Assembly (NCBI GenBank): GCA_030549205.1
Contig: JAUKTV010000004.1
Coordinates: 1,860,001 to 1,924,000, forward strand
Origin: Apiosordaria backusii
Lineage: Eukaryota > Ascomycota > Sordariomycetes > Sordariales > Lasiosphaeriaceae
Direction of reading: 5' to 3'
Length of the DNA stretch: 64,000 nt
The notes below the pieces were generated by a model that searched no databases, had not been told where the DNA came from, and was given only the letters and a program-made list of their open reading frames with translations. The translations under genes and the position numbers were made by a program. Shown here in pieces: positions 23,301 through 34,147 of the stretch (position 1 is the stretch's first letter; each line of letters starts with the position of its first letter).

Positions 23301-23779
23301 TAGTTTGTGATGTTTATTTAAAACGCGTCCCTACTAAACAAGGTAATGGTTGTATATACAAGAGACGCGTCCGGAATAAGGGCTGGCCAACCAAGGCCTG
23401 GCAACCCTACCAATGGATACGGCTTTATCCCTCAAGCCACCCTTGCCGGGTGGGTGTCTGGGCCCCCTACATTTGCCGGATGTGCGAGTTACCTGACCTA
23501 TGAAGTACGCTTATCCGGAATGCGTCTTCGCCCAATCCTGCTGGTGGTCGGCAGGTGGCACCGTTACAATGCACAACGAAGTCATACCTCCCTCTGCTGT
23601 TTTCCAAAGCCTCGTTGGCGAATGGTTAAGCTTCGAGACGACGAAGCTGGCATAACCGCAACATTACATTGTTTGGGTGGTGTGTGCGAGTGGTGGTGGT
23701 GGTTGGTGCGCGGTGCGTGTGAAAGATAGGGGGGTTAAGAAGGATGACGGTGTTTGTTGGAGGGCGGTGTTTAGGGGAT

Positions 23780-23886
23780 TATGCCCAGTAAGCGTGCTTC
23801 AGCTCCGATTGGTGTCAAGGTACCTCAAGACTCTGAGATTGCCTCGCTGATTCAGTTTGAGCTCTCTGATGCCCACCCACTCGTCG
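23780..23886 (+). pseudogene. Possible orphan first exon of an unknown gene
   Basis: An ATG at 23780 opens a frame reading MPSKRASAPIGVKVPQ and then DSEIASLIQFELSDAHPLV. It runs up to a GTATGT donor-like site at 23887. The sequence reads like protein, but no downstream exon with a convincing continuation could be found before stops accumulate. A dead gene start is therefore the best guess. Confidence 0.25.
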
Positions 23887-24855
23887 TATGTTGGATTTGT
23901 GGTTTATTTGGTATTTTGAAAGCAGAAAGCAATGTGTTTGACTAGACATTTTTTGGGAGGAACAGTGTGTATCCAAACTCTGGGAGGGATTTTTTGGGAG
24001 GAAATTGATCGGATTAAAGCAACGCAAATAGATCCAACAAGGGAATAAAGCCATTATTATCAATCTACGAAGCAACACTTTTGCTGAAAGCGTATATGCT
24101 TTTTGATGACCACCTCTTGAGCAGTTTACCTCGCAGATAACCGATAGTAGCCCATACTGACTTGGCGAGAGGACAGTACGTGTGGCACAAGGGTTCAGGG
24201 ACTCAGGGCTTGGAGGTGTGAATTTCTTTGGTGGTTCTGGTCGTGGTCTCCTTATCTTAGTTTAGTCATGTATATGTAGAGCCAGCCAATTTTGCCAGCA
24301 TGGAATTCAGTACCATTTCTACAACACTTGATATTTTGGTTTGACTACCTAGCTGGGAGGGGGTCGTAGGGAAGCTATGTGAAATTCATGAGAACAATCT
24401 GGCTGTGGATATTTTACCAAGTCATTTGAGAAGTCCATGGTTGTTGGTATCTAAAAATCACACCGAACGATGTTGTTTAACGGGCGCTGGATCACCGTTC
24501 AGGACCCTCAAGTAGTGGTTATTTGGCCCCAATCCCCTCTATTGGCCATTTCGAGGCTTCTATTATCCACGCACTTTTCCGCTCGTCACATGATGCTGCC
24601 TGGACTGGGCACCAAACGAGAAAGGCCGAGAGCAGGTGGTGGTAATGGATTCCAGCCGAGTTGCTCAAAGATCCAGAGCTGGCTGCCCTCTGGTTGTTGA
24701 CCTACCTGTACCTTGGCGGAACGTACCAAGTTGGACGACTTTGCCGAGCGACTTTCTTAACAAAGTGTCATGTTCCTGGGAAAATGTCCTGCGGTTTTGG
24801 AGGACATACTGCTGAATAATGAAGCCAATTTTCCTCGAAAGGTGATAGGTGTACA

Positions 24856-24930
24856 CCACTGCGTATACGTAAGACAGAGGCTGGAGGATTTAAGCGCCCA
24901 TAGTCAGGCGCCTAAAACTAGTTTTCTATT
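24856..24930 (+). repeat. Direct repeat, left copy (about 75-80 bp)
   Basis: It matches 25410-25487 with scattered differences: CCACTGCGTA, GTAAGACAG, TTTAAGCGCC and GCGCCTAAAA blocks occur in the same order, followed by GTTTTCTATT. The two copies flank about 480 bp and could be the terminal repeats of a very small non-autonomous element. Confidence 0.6.
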
Positions 24931-25409
24931 GTTTTTTTCTTAAAAACAGAACACCAGATGGGCGTTTGGGACATACTTTGGCAGATATTGAAGGCGTCTC
25001 CATTTGTCAAGTGAAGACTGTTGCAAAGTGTTTTGAGGCTTTCTGGTATAGACGGATAATTTAGCAGGTAATCCGTATATGTCACGGCGCAAGTAGATGA
25101 CCATGATTATGTAATGTATATTAGTCAGCAACAGTGAATGGTTGTCCTGAGTGTTTTGCAGCGAATAGAGTTGGTCAAAGAAGTGGGGCTCTCCACAGCC
25201 CACCATATAACCACCCCATTCGTCTACAAGCCTCTGGCTTCCCTCCTTCCCTCTCTTCAATTCAGTATTTCGTTGCTTGAGCATATGATCTTTGAGCCTC
25301 GGCCATTGCATTACTCCCGCCCTGACAGTGATTTGTTTCCAGGGAATTTGAGTCAAATTGTGAATGGTGAATGTGAGTGGATTGCAGCAGCAATACGAAT
25401 CCCAATAAA

Positions 25410-25487
25410 CCAGTGCGTACATGGTAAGTCAGGGGTTGGGTGACTTAAGCACCTGGGCTCAGAGCGCCTAAAATTGGTTTTCTATTT
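25410..25487 (+). repeat. Direct repeat, right copy
   Basis: Counterpart of 24856-24930, in the same orientation, ending in GGTTTTCTATT plus a T-run. No target duplication could be identified with confidence. Confidence 0.6.
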
Positions 25488-25507
25488 TTTAAAGTGCCAG
25501 TGTACCG

Positions 25508-25558
25508 ACAAACAGACAGTCAGACAGACAGACAGACAGTCAGACAGTCAGCCAGTCT
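25508..25558. repeat. CAGA/CAGT microsatellite
   Basis: A run of 4-bp units, CAGA and CAGT mixed, just downstream of the stop of the minus-strand secreted-protein gene. Confidence 0.85.
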
Positions 25559-25598
25559 ACGGCCAAAGCGACAGCAACCATCCAACTAAACCAACCCC

Positions 25599-26832
25599 TT
25601 AAACCTCTCCAACATAGCCCGCGCGATGCCCAATCGCAGCATCCAACCAAGTCACCCCCCTAGGCCGGAACAGCAGGGCAGGAGCAGCCGTCGTCGAACC
25701 GCCGCACGTGTCGGCCACGATGCACACATTGCGGCTGCAGCAGGTGCCGACGGCGCAGACGCTGCCGCGGGGGCAGTCGGCGTTGGTGTCGCAGTCGGCC
25801 AGGCCCGCGCAGGGCGTCTGGCCGTCGGCGCAGAAGCCCGTGCCGCCCGTCACCGAGGCGCACACGCACGAGCCGCCCGGGCCGCAGGCCGTGAAGGTGT
25901 CACAGGTCTGGCCCGTGCAGGAGTTGAGGGAGCAGGCGCCGTTGGTGCACACGCCCGAGTCACACTACAGAGGGGAGCGGAATGTCGTTAGTGGTTAGGA
26001 TGGGGAAATAGAAGGAGAGGGGAGGGGGAGGGGAGGGGTAGAGAGGAGAGGAAAAGCGACATACAACGACACCGCATCCTCCGCAGTTTGCCGGGTCGTT
26101 CGTGACGTCGATGCACGTATCGCCGCACGATACAAGGTCGCCGATGCATCCGGTCGGTTCGGGAGGTGCGGACGATGTCGACGATGCCGAGGACGACGTG
26201 GATGAAGAAGCGGATGACTCGCTAGTGGACGACTCCTCGATGGTGGATGACGGCTCGGGACTCGAGGAGGCCGGAGGTACTGTGACGGTTGTTGTCTGCA
26301 GAGAGTGCGCGAGTTGTTAGTCCTGCAGTGACTGGACAGTCTGGTGCCACCAGCCCTTCCAAGCGCAAGTTGTCCCTAGGTAGGTAGGTAATTACCTCGT
26401 CTGTCAGGGTCTCGACATGGCGCGTGATGCCGTAGCATGAGCAGGCGCTGGCATAAAGTGCCGAGTTGGAGCAAGCGGACGCGTACGTCGGGATGGTGAT
26501 CGGAACACTGGCACTCGACGTTGTCGGCGCCGTTACGGTACTGCATTTCTTTTGTGTTAGCGCGCATGCGTCCTCGCCGTCTTGACAGATTCGGAAAAGT
26601 ATTGGGCGTCGTACGTAGTATGGCCGTAAACAGTTGACACGCCGAAGGTCGAACAGTCGATCTTAGCCTGGGATGTGAAATCGGGGCCCTGGGCAGTGCC
26701 CGTCACTGCTCGGCCGCAGCTATCGTCGTGGCACACGGTGTGGCATTTTGCCGCGACCAGGCCCCGAGTGGACGTGGACATCAAGACGGCCAGCGAGAGG
26801 GCCAATCCCGGAACTGACTTCATCGTAACCAA
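25599..26832 (-). CDS. Secreted cysteine-rich protein with a STIG1-like module
   Basis: A four-exon minus-strand gene was reconstructed from splice signals: exons 26832-26615, 26540-26396, 26295-26065 and 25964-25599; introns of 74, 100 and 100 nt. The frame is preserved, giving 319 residues. The second Met (26823) may be the true start, since a hydrophobic signal peptide (SVPGLALSLAVLM) follows it. After a Cys-containing domain with a YASACSCYG motif comes a Thr/Ser-rich linker. Then a Cys-rich C-terminus reads CGDTCIDVTNDPANCGGCG and CDSGVCTNGAC. This spacing is that of STIG1-type modules, also seen in secreted fungal proteins. It is probably extracellular or wall-bound, and its function is unknown. 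Most of it is invisible to single-frame ORF calling. Confidence 0.7.
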
Positions 26833-28399
26833 CGCTGCTTGTTGTTCAAATACGATTGCTTGCGTAACCTTGATGAAGGCTGGCCGAGATCAATTGCGGT
26901 AGCGGTAGGTAAAGACAGGACGCCCGTAACAAAACGGACTGGAACAGATAGTAAAAGAGAGAAAACCATTCATGGTCGTGCCTGATGTCTTTTTTTTGTC
27001 AACCACTAGCACGTTCTCCACCCCTGCATCCATCTCAGCTCCTTGGAAATGCGTATGTATGTATAATTTGAATTAAAAGGGGAAAGTAAATCAATAGTGT
27101 GCAAAGCACAACCCGATCGCCCATTTAAATGCCAAAAGTGGACTGTGGAGCATGTCCCGGCTGGCTGGAAGTCGTCGGACCCATTGTTTTGGTCAGGGGC
27201 ATGCTTTCAGCTACATCCGCTGGACTGTTCGAGGCCTTGCCACCGATCGCCATCAGGGGCGCTAGGGAAGACCGACAGTGTGAAGCCACAGCGTCAGAGG
27301 GTCGGCTCTTGTTTATTAGGATTCGTGATGAGGCGCATGATCTACGCCTTCACCGACACTTGTTTGGACACAATTGGGAAACAAATTTGTATGTAGTTCT
27401 CTAGATAAAAGCGAGAGAAGGCATCATCTGGACAACAGGGATGCATATGTGTCAATGAACACGTGTTATGGTTCGTTGGAAAGGAAAACAGGTCGAATTT
27501 CCACTCGTTATGCTAGATTTGTTTCTTATGAAAATGCCACATTGAAGATTCATCACACGGGGACTTTGAGAGCTGGGCCTAGGAGGTGTGGCGCATAGCT
27601 GGGAGTTATCGAATAGGACGAGATTGTGTATCAAGGACCCGGCAGCGTGCTCATGAAACCAACCAGCTGGTTATGTTTCGGTCAAAAGGTCTGAGGCAAA
27701 CTCTGAACTCGGCAATAATTAATGCCCTCGGATTAGAAGGGCTTCGCCAGTCCACGTATTAAGCCTTCAGTTTTCATCTTGCCTTGTGTCAGCTACATGG
27801 CCACTCTGCCGTCTCTTGTCCTCGCAGTGACCTCGCAACCCTCTCTCAAGGGCTAAACATGTCCAAGTAGTTTGTTGGCGAGCCCGATAAGGCAATGGAC
27901 GAAGTGACTCTTGCTTGAATGTGGCACAATGACACTAGAAAAGGTAAGCTGATTAGGTATCTTGACAATTATTCTTCTCATGGTGACGACTGTTGGGGCG
28001 TCCATTCCTGTCCTCCACATTCCGGTCCGTGAGATGAAATGGCCGATCGCTTGGCGTACCGACCTCTGTTAGGGCCAGGGTTGGTTTTGACTCGGGCAGC
28101 ATGTTTCCATCTCTGCCCTTAACTGGAGGGCGTGTCTGGGGATGACTTGGAGGGTAATGACGGGGGCGAGGGGAAGAACTTCGCTGCTGTGGAAGAGGTG
28201 ACTGAGGGCACTATCTTTCAAGACTCGATAAAAAAAAAAACTCGAGGCACACGCGTTGACAACTGAAATCAGCCATGCTCAGTTAGACGACGCCAACAAG
28301 AACAGTCTCATCTCACAAGAGGATTCGCTCGTCACCTATCCCCTTACCAAAGGCTTATTTACATGTTTTTCCTCCGACCCCCTTATACCGTACATGTAG
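26833..28399. other. Intergenic region, no gene seen
   Basis: It holds the promoter side of the minus-strand secreted gene at its left and the 3' side of the next minus-strand gene at its right. Short open frames (for example 27097-27404) overlap in several frames, have no domain and look random. No RNA gene or repeat was recognised. Confidence 0.5.
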
Positions 28400-29065
28400 T
28401 TACCGAGGACAACCGGCACCGCACCCACCTCCCTCCTTCACACACAGCCCACAAAACGGATCGCAGCACTTCTCTCCCACGCGGCACCTCTTCTCCCCAC
28501 ACTTTTCCCCGCCGACGCACCTCTCCTTCGTGCACCCTTCCCCGGGCCGCCTGCAATACCCACAGCTCTCGTTGCAGCATGTCTCGCCCAGCTTGCACAG
28601 GTTCGGCCCGCACCTAGGCCCAGCGCAAAACTCCTTGGTGCACCCCTTTTTTCCCCCGGGACCACCAGAGCAGTACCCGCAGCTCTCGTTGCAGCACGTC
28701 TCTCCCGCCGCGCAAACGACCGGCCCGCAACGTGGCCCAGACGGAGGAGGAGGAGGAGGAGGAGGAGGGAGGCAATATTCCTCGGTGCAGGGCTGCCCCG
28801 GCTTACGGCAGTACCCGCAGCTCTCGTTGCAGCACACCTCACCCGCGGCGCACTGCGTCGTCGGTCCGCATTTCGGTCCGGGGGCCACGCAGACGGCGGT
28901 ATTGTTTTGGATGACGCATTGGAGGCCGCTCAAGCAGTCGACGAGCGCGCAGTCGGGTTGAGGTTCCGTAGTGGTTGGGGAGGCGGACGAGTAGGCGGTG
29001 ATGGAAGGGTGGAGGAGGAGGGGGAGAAGGAGGACGGGGAGAGAAGAGAGGCGAAGGGGGGCCAT
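28400..29065 (-). CDS. Secreted cysteine-rich repeat protein (CCNESCGYC repeats)
   Basis: A single-exon gene encodes 221 residues. The start at 29065 is chosen because a signal peptide (LSSLPVLLLPLLLHPSI) begins there, whereas the longer open frame to 29359 adds unlikely sequence. After a first Cys motif the protein has four tandem modules of the pattern CG-x3/4-C-x2-GExCC-NESCGYC-x-P-G-x2-CT-x-E-x-C. The last module is divergent (CCDPFCGLC). A proline run separates modules 1 and 2. The dense, evenly spaced cysteines suggest a disulfide-stabilised extracellular or cell-wall protein. Similar repeat proteins occur in ascomycete secretomes without a known function. Confidence 0.75.
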   Translation of the reverse strand: MAPLRLSSLPVLLLPLLLHPSITAYSSASPTTTEPQPDCALVDCLSGLQCVIQNNTAVCVAPGPKCGPTTQCAAGEVCCNESCGYCRKPGQPCTEEYCLPPPPPPPPPSGPRCGPVVCAAGETCCNESCGYCSGGPGGKKGCTKEFCAGPRCGPNLCKLGETCCNESCGYCRRPGEGCTKERCVGGEKCGEKRCRVGEKCCDPFCGLCVKEGGGCGAGCPR

Positions 29066-29428
29066 TGTGAAAAGTAATTGGTATAGTTTTACGTGTAATA
29101 CTGAGGAAAAGGGTCGAAGAGTCCGATCTTTTGTTTTTCTCGATTCAGTCAAATAAGGGCCATTTATGTTCCTGGCTCTTTTGCTGGTTACCCTGCTGTG
29201 GGCGGGGAGCGGCGTTCTAACAAAGAATGCGGAAGGGAACCTAGCGAAACGAAAGCCGGTTTCTGTGGAATGCTGATGCGAATACCTTAGGCTAATAAGT
29301 CGGATAGCAACATCAGGGCGATAACTGTAGGTGAGCCAAGTCGGCCTAACCACGCCCATTGCTTATTTTTGCCAACTTGAGGGGAAACGTCATTTAAGCC
29401 AATACGAAGTAGCTCAGCTGAGTTATAG
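29066..29428. other. Short intergenic stretch
   Basis: It lies upstream of the repeat-protein gene and downstream of the broken membrane-protein gene. I see no distinct motif. Confidence 0.5.
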
Positions 29429-31733
29429 CTAACCCTGGACTTCTGTCTGCAACTTCAGCACTCGATGGCTATTCTCGGTGCGATTAAACGGGAACGGCAA
29501 CCACACCCCTCCTCCCCCAAGGCTGAACGGCTGGGGGTTGTCAAGGGACGTCAACGGGTTGTGAAGATCCCACGCCATGGGCTGGAGGGAGAGGCCCACC
29601 CGGGCGATCCCCTCCGCGACGAGGCTGGATAGGACGTGCTCAGCCAGGACGAGGAGTTCGTATCTTTTTGGGGAGTGGTAGAGATGGATCGTGGACGAGA
29701 GGTTGGGGTGGGTGGTCACTGCCTAGAGGGAGGGGATTGTGTTTTCGAGGATGGATTCCAGTGTTGTGATGTTGGAGTGGGAGGGGATAGGTGGGGTTAA
29801 TGCTCCTAGCCAGTCTGGGGATAGAGAAATGCGCTTCCAACCGCTGGAAGGGTCGGGGTTGGGGAGAAAGAGGTGCTCATCCAGCCAGTGTGTGTTTTCT
29901 GGCAGCGGGCGGGGGGTGATCAGTTTGCCTTGAGTTGGATAGTTGAACCCGCCTCTGGCCCAGTCGGTTTCTGTCGAGATGCGGTAGTTTTGGGCGGGGG
30001 CCCAGCGGGCGTCAATGGAGCAGCCGATGGCTAGGTCGAAGGTAGGGCCGTGGTGATAGGTTGGGAAGGTAGAATAATTGTCAGATGCCGCGGACATCAA
30101 GATCAGGAGCCCGGTTGACAGGCTACCGAATCTCGCAGGTGGGAGGTCAGTCCAGTGGGCTTTGACGATGAAATTCCGATTGTGGGAAGCAATTGGTATA
30201 TCCAGCAGGGATTTGTCGAGATCTAGAAGAGCAGTTGGGCCGCTGCCGAACCCATATGGTTTTCCTGCCGTCCAGAAGTCAAACTCTTTGAAGATGGGGA
30301 ATTCCATTGGAAAGACACCATCGGTGATCGAGGTGCTGATGTTCCTCATTGGAACGCAGGCACTTCGAACAACTGGGTTAATTGTCTCGGCTCTACTAGT
30401 TCGTAAAGAAGCATACTTGGGGTTTCCTTTTGCCTCCCGCAACAAGCGGCTCCAAATGGCCCGGATGGGCTCTTGGACGGCTACCGTAGCCGCGGGGGGG
30501 GCCATGGTCCATGTCTCGGTGTTGATGCCCCTGCCACGAGTGTTGCCATGCAGTGTGCGGCTGGTGCGGGCGTCGACAACATCAAAGAAGAAGGACCCAT
30601 CCTGTGGATAGCTGATCAAGGGCCTGAAGTAGTGCGCCACCGGTTGATACGCTGCTGCAATGCAGGAGACGTTCGCAAAGGCGTTGTTGGACAACCTGTC
30701 CCGCCAACGTTATGGCGTGTCAGGGCTTCAGGCCAGAGATCCCGAGACGATAAGCCATTTAGCGAAACGCTATATTCGGCGATTGGCCAAGTATGATTCT
30801 TTGGAATCATGAGGATAGCGCTCGATGGCCCAGCCAAGTTGGCCATACCAGTGAACACGATGGCGAGAAACAAGACCAAAGCTTTCAGCAGGCTATGATG
30901 GTCTATCATCCATATTCCGTGGAGTTCTGGAAAGCTATGACAAGTTGTCAGCACACCCTTTATCAACATGTCTGAGTGGTGATTGGCTCACAAAAGGTAC
31001 CTTACTTGATATTACTAAAGGCAGAACCGGCACCAACAAGACCAAGAGGCAGTCCATGTTTGCTTTGCATCCAATAATGAACCAAGTCTCAGACAACCAC
31101 AGCCATACTAGCCACCATGGTGGCTTCGTGAATTTTGCCCACTAGCTGAAGGGTGTCGATCTTGTTTTCGTCACTCCAGCCCCCATTGTCTGAACCGGGA
31201 AGGTGGTTTCCAATGAAGTATCCGCGACGACCATCTTCATCTGGGCTCATATTGAAGACCATGAGCACGATGATGCCGGCCACAGGAGGGACATGTATCA
31301 GACAGTGAGACATGAACGTTTTGGCCGAAAATGTTTCGAGGACCGCTTTGGGGATTTCCTGGTCTTGCTTGAAGAAGGTTCGTATCTCGAAAAACCAGCC
31401 GAAAAATAAACTGGAGAGTATTCTCCATGCTGTGCGAATGTGCGCATTTTTCTTGTCCTTCGGCGCCAAAACAGCTGTTGGTGATGAGCCAAGGGTTTTG
31501 TTTTGTCGACATGCGCACTGTTGGCTAAGCCCGATGTTATCTTCGCTGCTTGGATTGGCGATAATGGTGGATGAAGTATTGAGGGACGGACTCGAATGTG
31601 GCGCATTCAATAGTTGTCGTGAGTTCTGAGCTTCAGTTTGAGCACCAGCACTAGGTAGACGTTGCAATCTAAGGCAAGTTTGTCCATAGAGACTGAGAGG
31701 CAACATTCCAATGACAGAGGAAACGAACATCAA
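29429..31733 (-). pseudogene. Broken gene for a large fungal membrane protein
   Basis: Consecutive minus-strand frames read as one protein interrupted by three lesions. The N-terminal part has a hydrophobic segment (VAGIIVLMVFNM) and the KIDTLQLVGKIHEATM block. It ends at an in-frame TGA (31089-31091), after which the frame continues as DLVHYWMQSKHGLPLG. An intron (GTAAGG donor, CATAG acceptor near 30940) joins FPELHGIWMIDHH and another membrane segment. A one-base frameshift follows near 30690-30705. The long part from LSNNAFANVSCIA runs to a TAG at 29723-29725, beyond which the same frame continues as AVTTHPNLSS to 29429. The TAG would be CAG by a RIP-type C>T change. The family looks like multi-spanning fungal hypothetical proteins with a long extracellular tail. 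Sequencing error is an alternative for the frameshift. Confidence 0.6.
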
Positions 31734-32198
31734 TATAAGAATATATCATATCAAGCAGTGGTCTCTGAGAGTAGGGTAAAACAACACAATATCGACGAGT
31801 TAGTGCGCGTTAGGAAGCGCTGTGGCTGTGGCCGCCCTTTTGCGACCAGGTAGGCAGTTATGATACATGGTCTCTTGATGGGCCTGTTGACACTCGAAGA
31901 AATTAAACCAACACATTCACTGGCACGACGCTTAGTTCTGATCCGCTTATCTCATGGTACGGTAAATTTGGGATTTCATTTCGTCAACTAGAAACTTCAC
32001 TTTGCGCTTCCTTGGCTTGCTGCCTATTGCATGCCACATCATCGAGATACCCGAAAACACCTTGAACCAGAGATCCCATTTCTTTTTCACTGTGTCCTCT
32101 TCTACAAATATACCAATGAAACATGACGCACATAGATTAAACCTTCTCTATCAGGATAACCAGCGCTTCTTCATATCTATTTCTCGTCTTCCAACCAA
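31734..32198. other. Intergenic, upstream of the membrane pseudogene and 3' of STE24
   Basis: It may contain the missing N-terminal exon(s) of the pseudogene. The STE24 3' UTR lies at its right end. Nothing else is recognisable. Confidence 0.45.
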
Positions 32199-33701
32199 CT
32201 AAAGCTCATCTCTGCCAGTAGTGACAGCTGTATCTTCCTTCTTTTCGCTCTCCTCAGCCTTCTCCTTGACCTCAACCTTTCTCGTAGGCTGCCAGTTCAG
32301 TGCCTTCAATCTCTCTGACAAGATAGGGTGCGAGAAGTGATAGCTGGCAAAAGCCCAGTCGGCGTCCATGGTGCTCAGGTTCTGAATCTGGAGCTTGATG
32401 AGTGAGGAGGCCAGCTCGGCGTTGTAACCAAGGTTGTTGGCAAAGGCGTCAGCTTGGAACTCAAAGCGGCGGCTGAGAATGTTCATAAGGAACTTGATGA
32501 CGTTGTCGGCGGGGCCAAGGATGTCACTGAACAGGAGGAAGCCAACGATGATAGGGTGCTGGCTGTGGAAGCCAAAATCAGCGTAGAGTGAGTTGTTATT
32601 GACGAAGACGGAAAAAAGGGCGAAGATGTAGAAGAAGTGAGCCTGTTTGATGTATTAGCGTGAGGATGTGATGATGCGGCTGTAGATTGACATACCTGAG
32701 AGATCCCAAACAGCTTGGTGGTGTGGCCCAAGCTCCAGTGACCAAGTTCGTGGGCAAGCACAGCGACAACCTCCTCAGTCTCGCTCTTCTCGATCAAAGT
32801 GTCGTAGATGACAATGTGCTTCTTCCAGGGGAGACCAAAGAAATAGGCGTTGCTGTGAGCGCTGCGCTTGCTGCCGTCGATCACGTGGAGTTCGTGGAGG
32901 GGGAACTTCAGCTTCTTGGCAAGGTCCTCAACGTCGGTCTTGAGCTTGCCTTCCTCCAGGGGAGAAAGCTTGTTGAACAGGGGCAGAATAGCAATGGGGT
33001 AAATCGTAATCATGAAGACTTGAAGACCGGCGCCGAACAACCAGAGGTAGTAAAAGAACTGACTGCCAGTCTTCTTGATGATGGCGAGGAAACCGGCGAG
33101 AATAGGAGGAGTCAAAACAACAGCCAACAGGTTAGACTTGATTATATCCGTCACGAAAAGCTTCGGAGTCTGCTTGTTGAAACCAAACTTCTCCTCCAAA
33201 ACGAAGGTCTGGTAGATGTTGGACGGGAGCGAGACGACTTGGTGGATAAAGATGAAGGCCAGAATGAACACGATAGATTGCGAGATTTCGCCAGTGAACC
33301 GAGTGGGTGCGAAGCGAAGAAGGAGATCGCCAGACCATGACCAGAGCTTTGGGAGGATATCGAAGTGGTAGAATGCGAAGTTTTGGATTTGACCGTAGAG
33401 ACCGTTAATCAGGGAGAACTTGGCCTTGGCGCGTCCGTAGGCCTGGCTCTTGTCGAAAACCTCTTGTGTGACTTCATGTTGGAGAACGGCGGGGGGCTTG
33501 GTCTTTTGCAAGACGCGATACTGCCGAATACCGAGAACACCTTCGAAGAGAAATTGGGCAACAGAGAAACCGATAATTAGCTTCTTCCAGGGGAATAGCG
33601 GACGGTCAAGGAACCGCGCGAGGCGCTACAGTTGGATCCACGTTAGCTGGCAAGAACTGAGCAGAAAGAATGCGCTTAGTACACACCTGAAGAATATCCA
33701 T
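32199..33701 (-). CDS. STE24: CAAX prenyl protease 1 (Ste24 family, M48 zinc metalloprotease)
   Basis: The integral ER/inner-nuclear-membrane protease removes the -AAX tripeptide from farnesylated proteins such as a-factor-like pheromones; its yeast ortholog also clears clogged translocons. Exons are 33701-33687 (MDILQ), 33625-32696 and 32642-32199, with introns of 61 and 53 nt. They give 462 residues, close to the yeast length. The zinc motif HELGH falls at residues 297-301, matching the yeast position. The third ligand region EFQADAF follows in exon 3. Several hydrophobic membrane spans precede the zinc site (for example VFILAFIFIHQVV). The C-terminus is Lys/Glu-rich and may act as a retention signal. 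The tiny first exon would be missed by ORF calling. The neighbours ERG12 and RAM2-like serve the same prenylation route. Confidence 0.96.
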
Positions 33702-34147
33702 CGTCGCGTAGAGGCTGCGGCAATGAGAGCTGTCGCAGACTCGGAGACGATTTAACGAGGGACGGAATTGAGGGGTTGAAAGATGGACAAAGTCCTTTGC
33801 TGCCTGTCGTTCCCGTCAGAACAAGCTGTCCTTGGAGCGCATGCGCCCCTTGCCGCAGGAGTGTCAGCAATCCGGCAGGCTGGGCTTACCTCATGGTAGA
33901 TTGCGGCTTCTCATTGGCCATAAATCTCCGATTGCCCTACTCCAACGCTAACACCCCTGATTGACTGGTTGATGGACCTATCTATTTTGCTTGATTTTGA
34001 CGACTGGAAACATATTTGATTGCAGGGCAATGGCTGCTGCCCGAGAATCCATAGAGCAATTCGATCTAGGCAGATTGGACATTTTGGGTGTTTACTTGAT
34101 ATCTCGAGTCTCATTATTTAGATATCAAAAGCTCAGCCTGCTCCAAA
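33702..34147. other. STE24 upstream region
   Basis: This is a 446-bp gap between the STE24 start and the stop of the next minus-strand gene, so it holds the STE24 promoter and the neighbour's 3' UTR. I see no clear motif. Confidence 0.5.

Larger units (their letters stand above)
23301..25598. other. Gene-poor stretch of normal composition with scattered gene relics
   Basis: Base composition is ordinary, but reading frames are short and none has recognisable domains. Two stretches look coding: 23780-23886 (listed) and about 24650-24820 on the plus strand, where a frame reads ELLKDPELAALW and LTYLYLGGTYQVG. A pair of direct repeats (24856-24930, 25410-25487) and a CAGA/CAGT microsatellite (25508-25558) complete the region. 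Confidence 0.5.

Noticed and set aside
23346..23729. 127-codon plus-strand ORF
   Set aside because: No domain, irregular composition (a run of Trp) and no splice or promoter context; probably chance in GC-normal DNA.
25508..25558. CAGA/CAGT run as a CRISPR-like array
   Set aside because: Simple microsatellite with 4-bp units and no spacers, and CRISPR arrays are not expected in a fungal nuclear genome.
25626..25991. 121-codon Ala/Gly/Arg-rich plus-strand ORF
   Set aside because: Antisense shadow of the GC-rich last exon of the STIG1-like gene.
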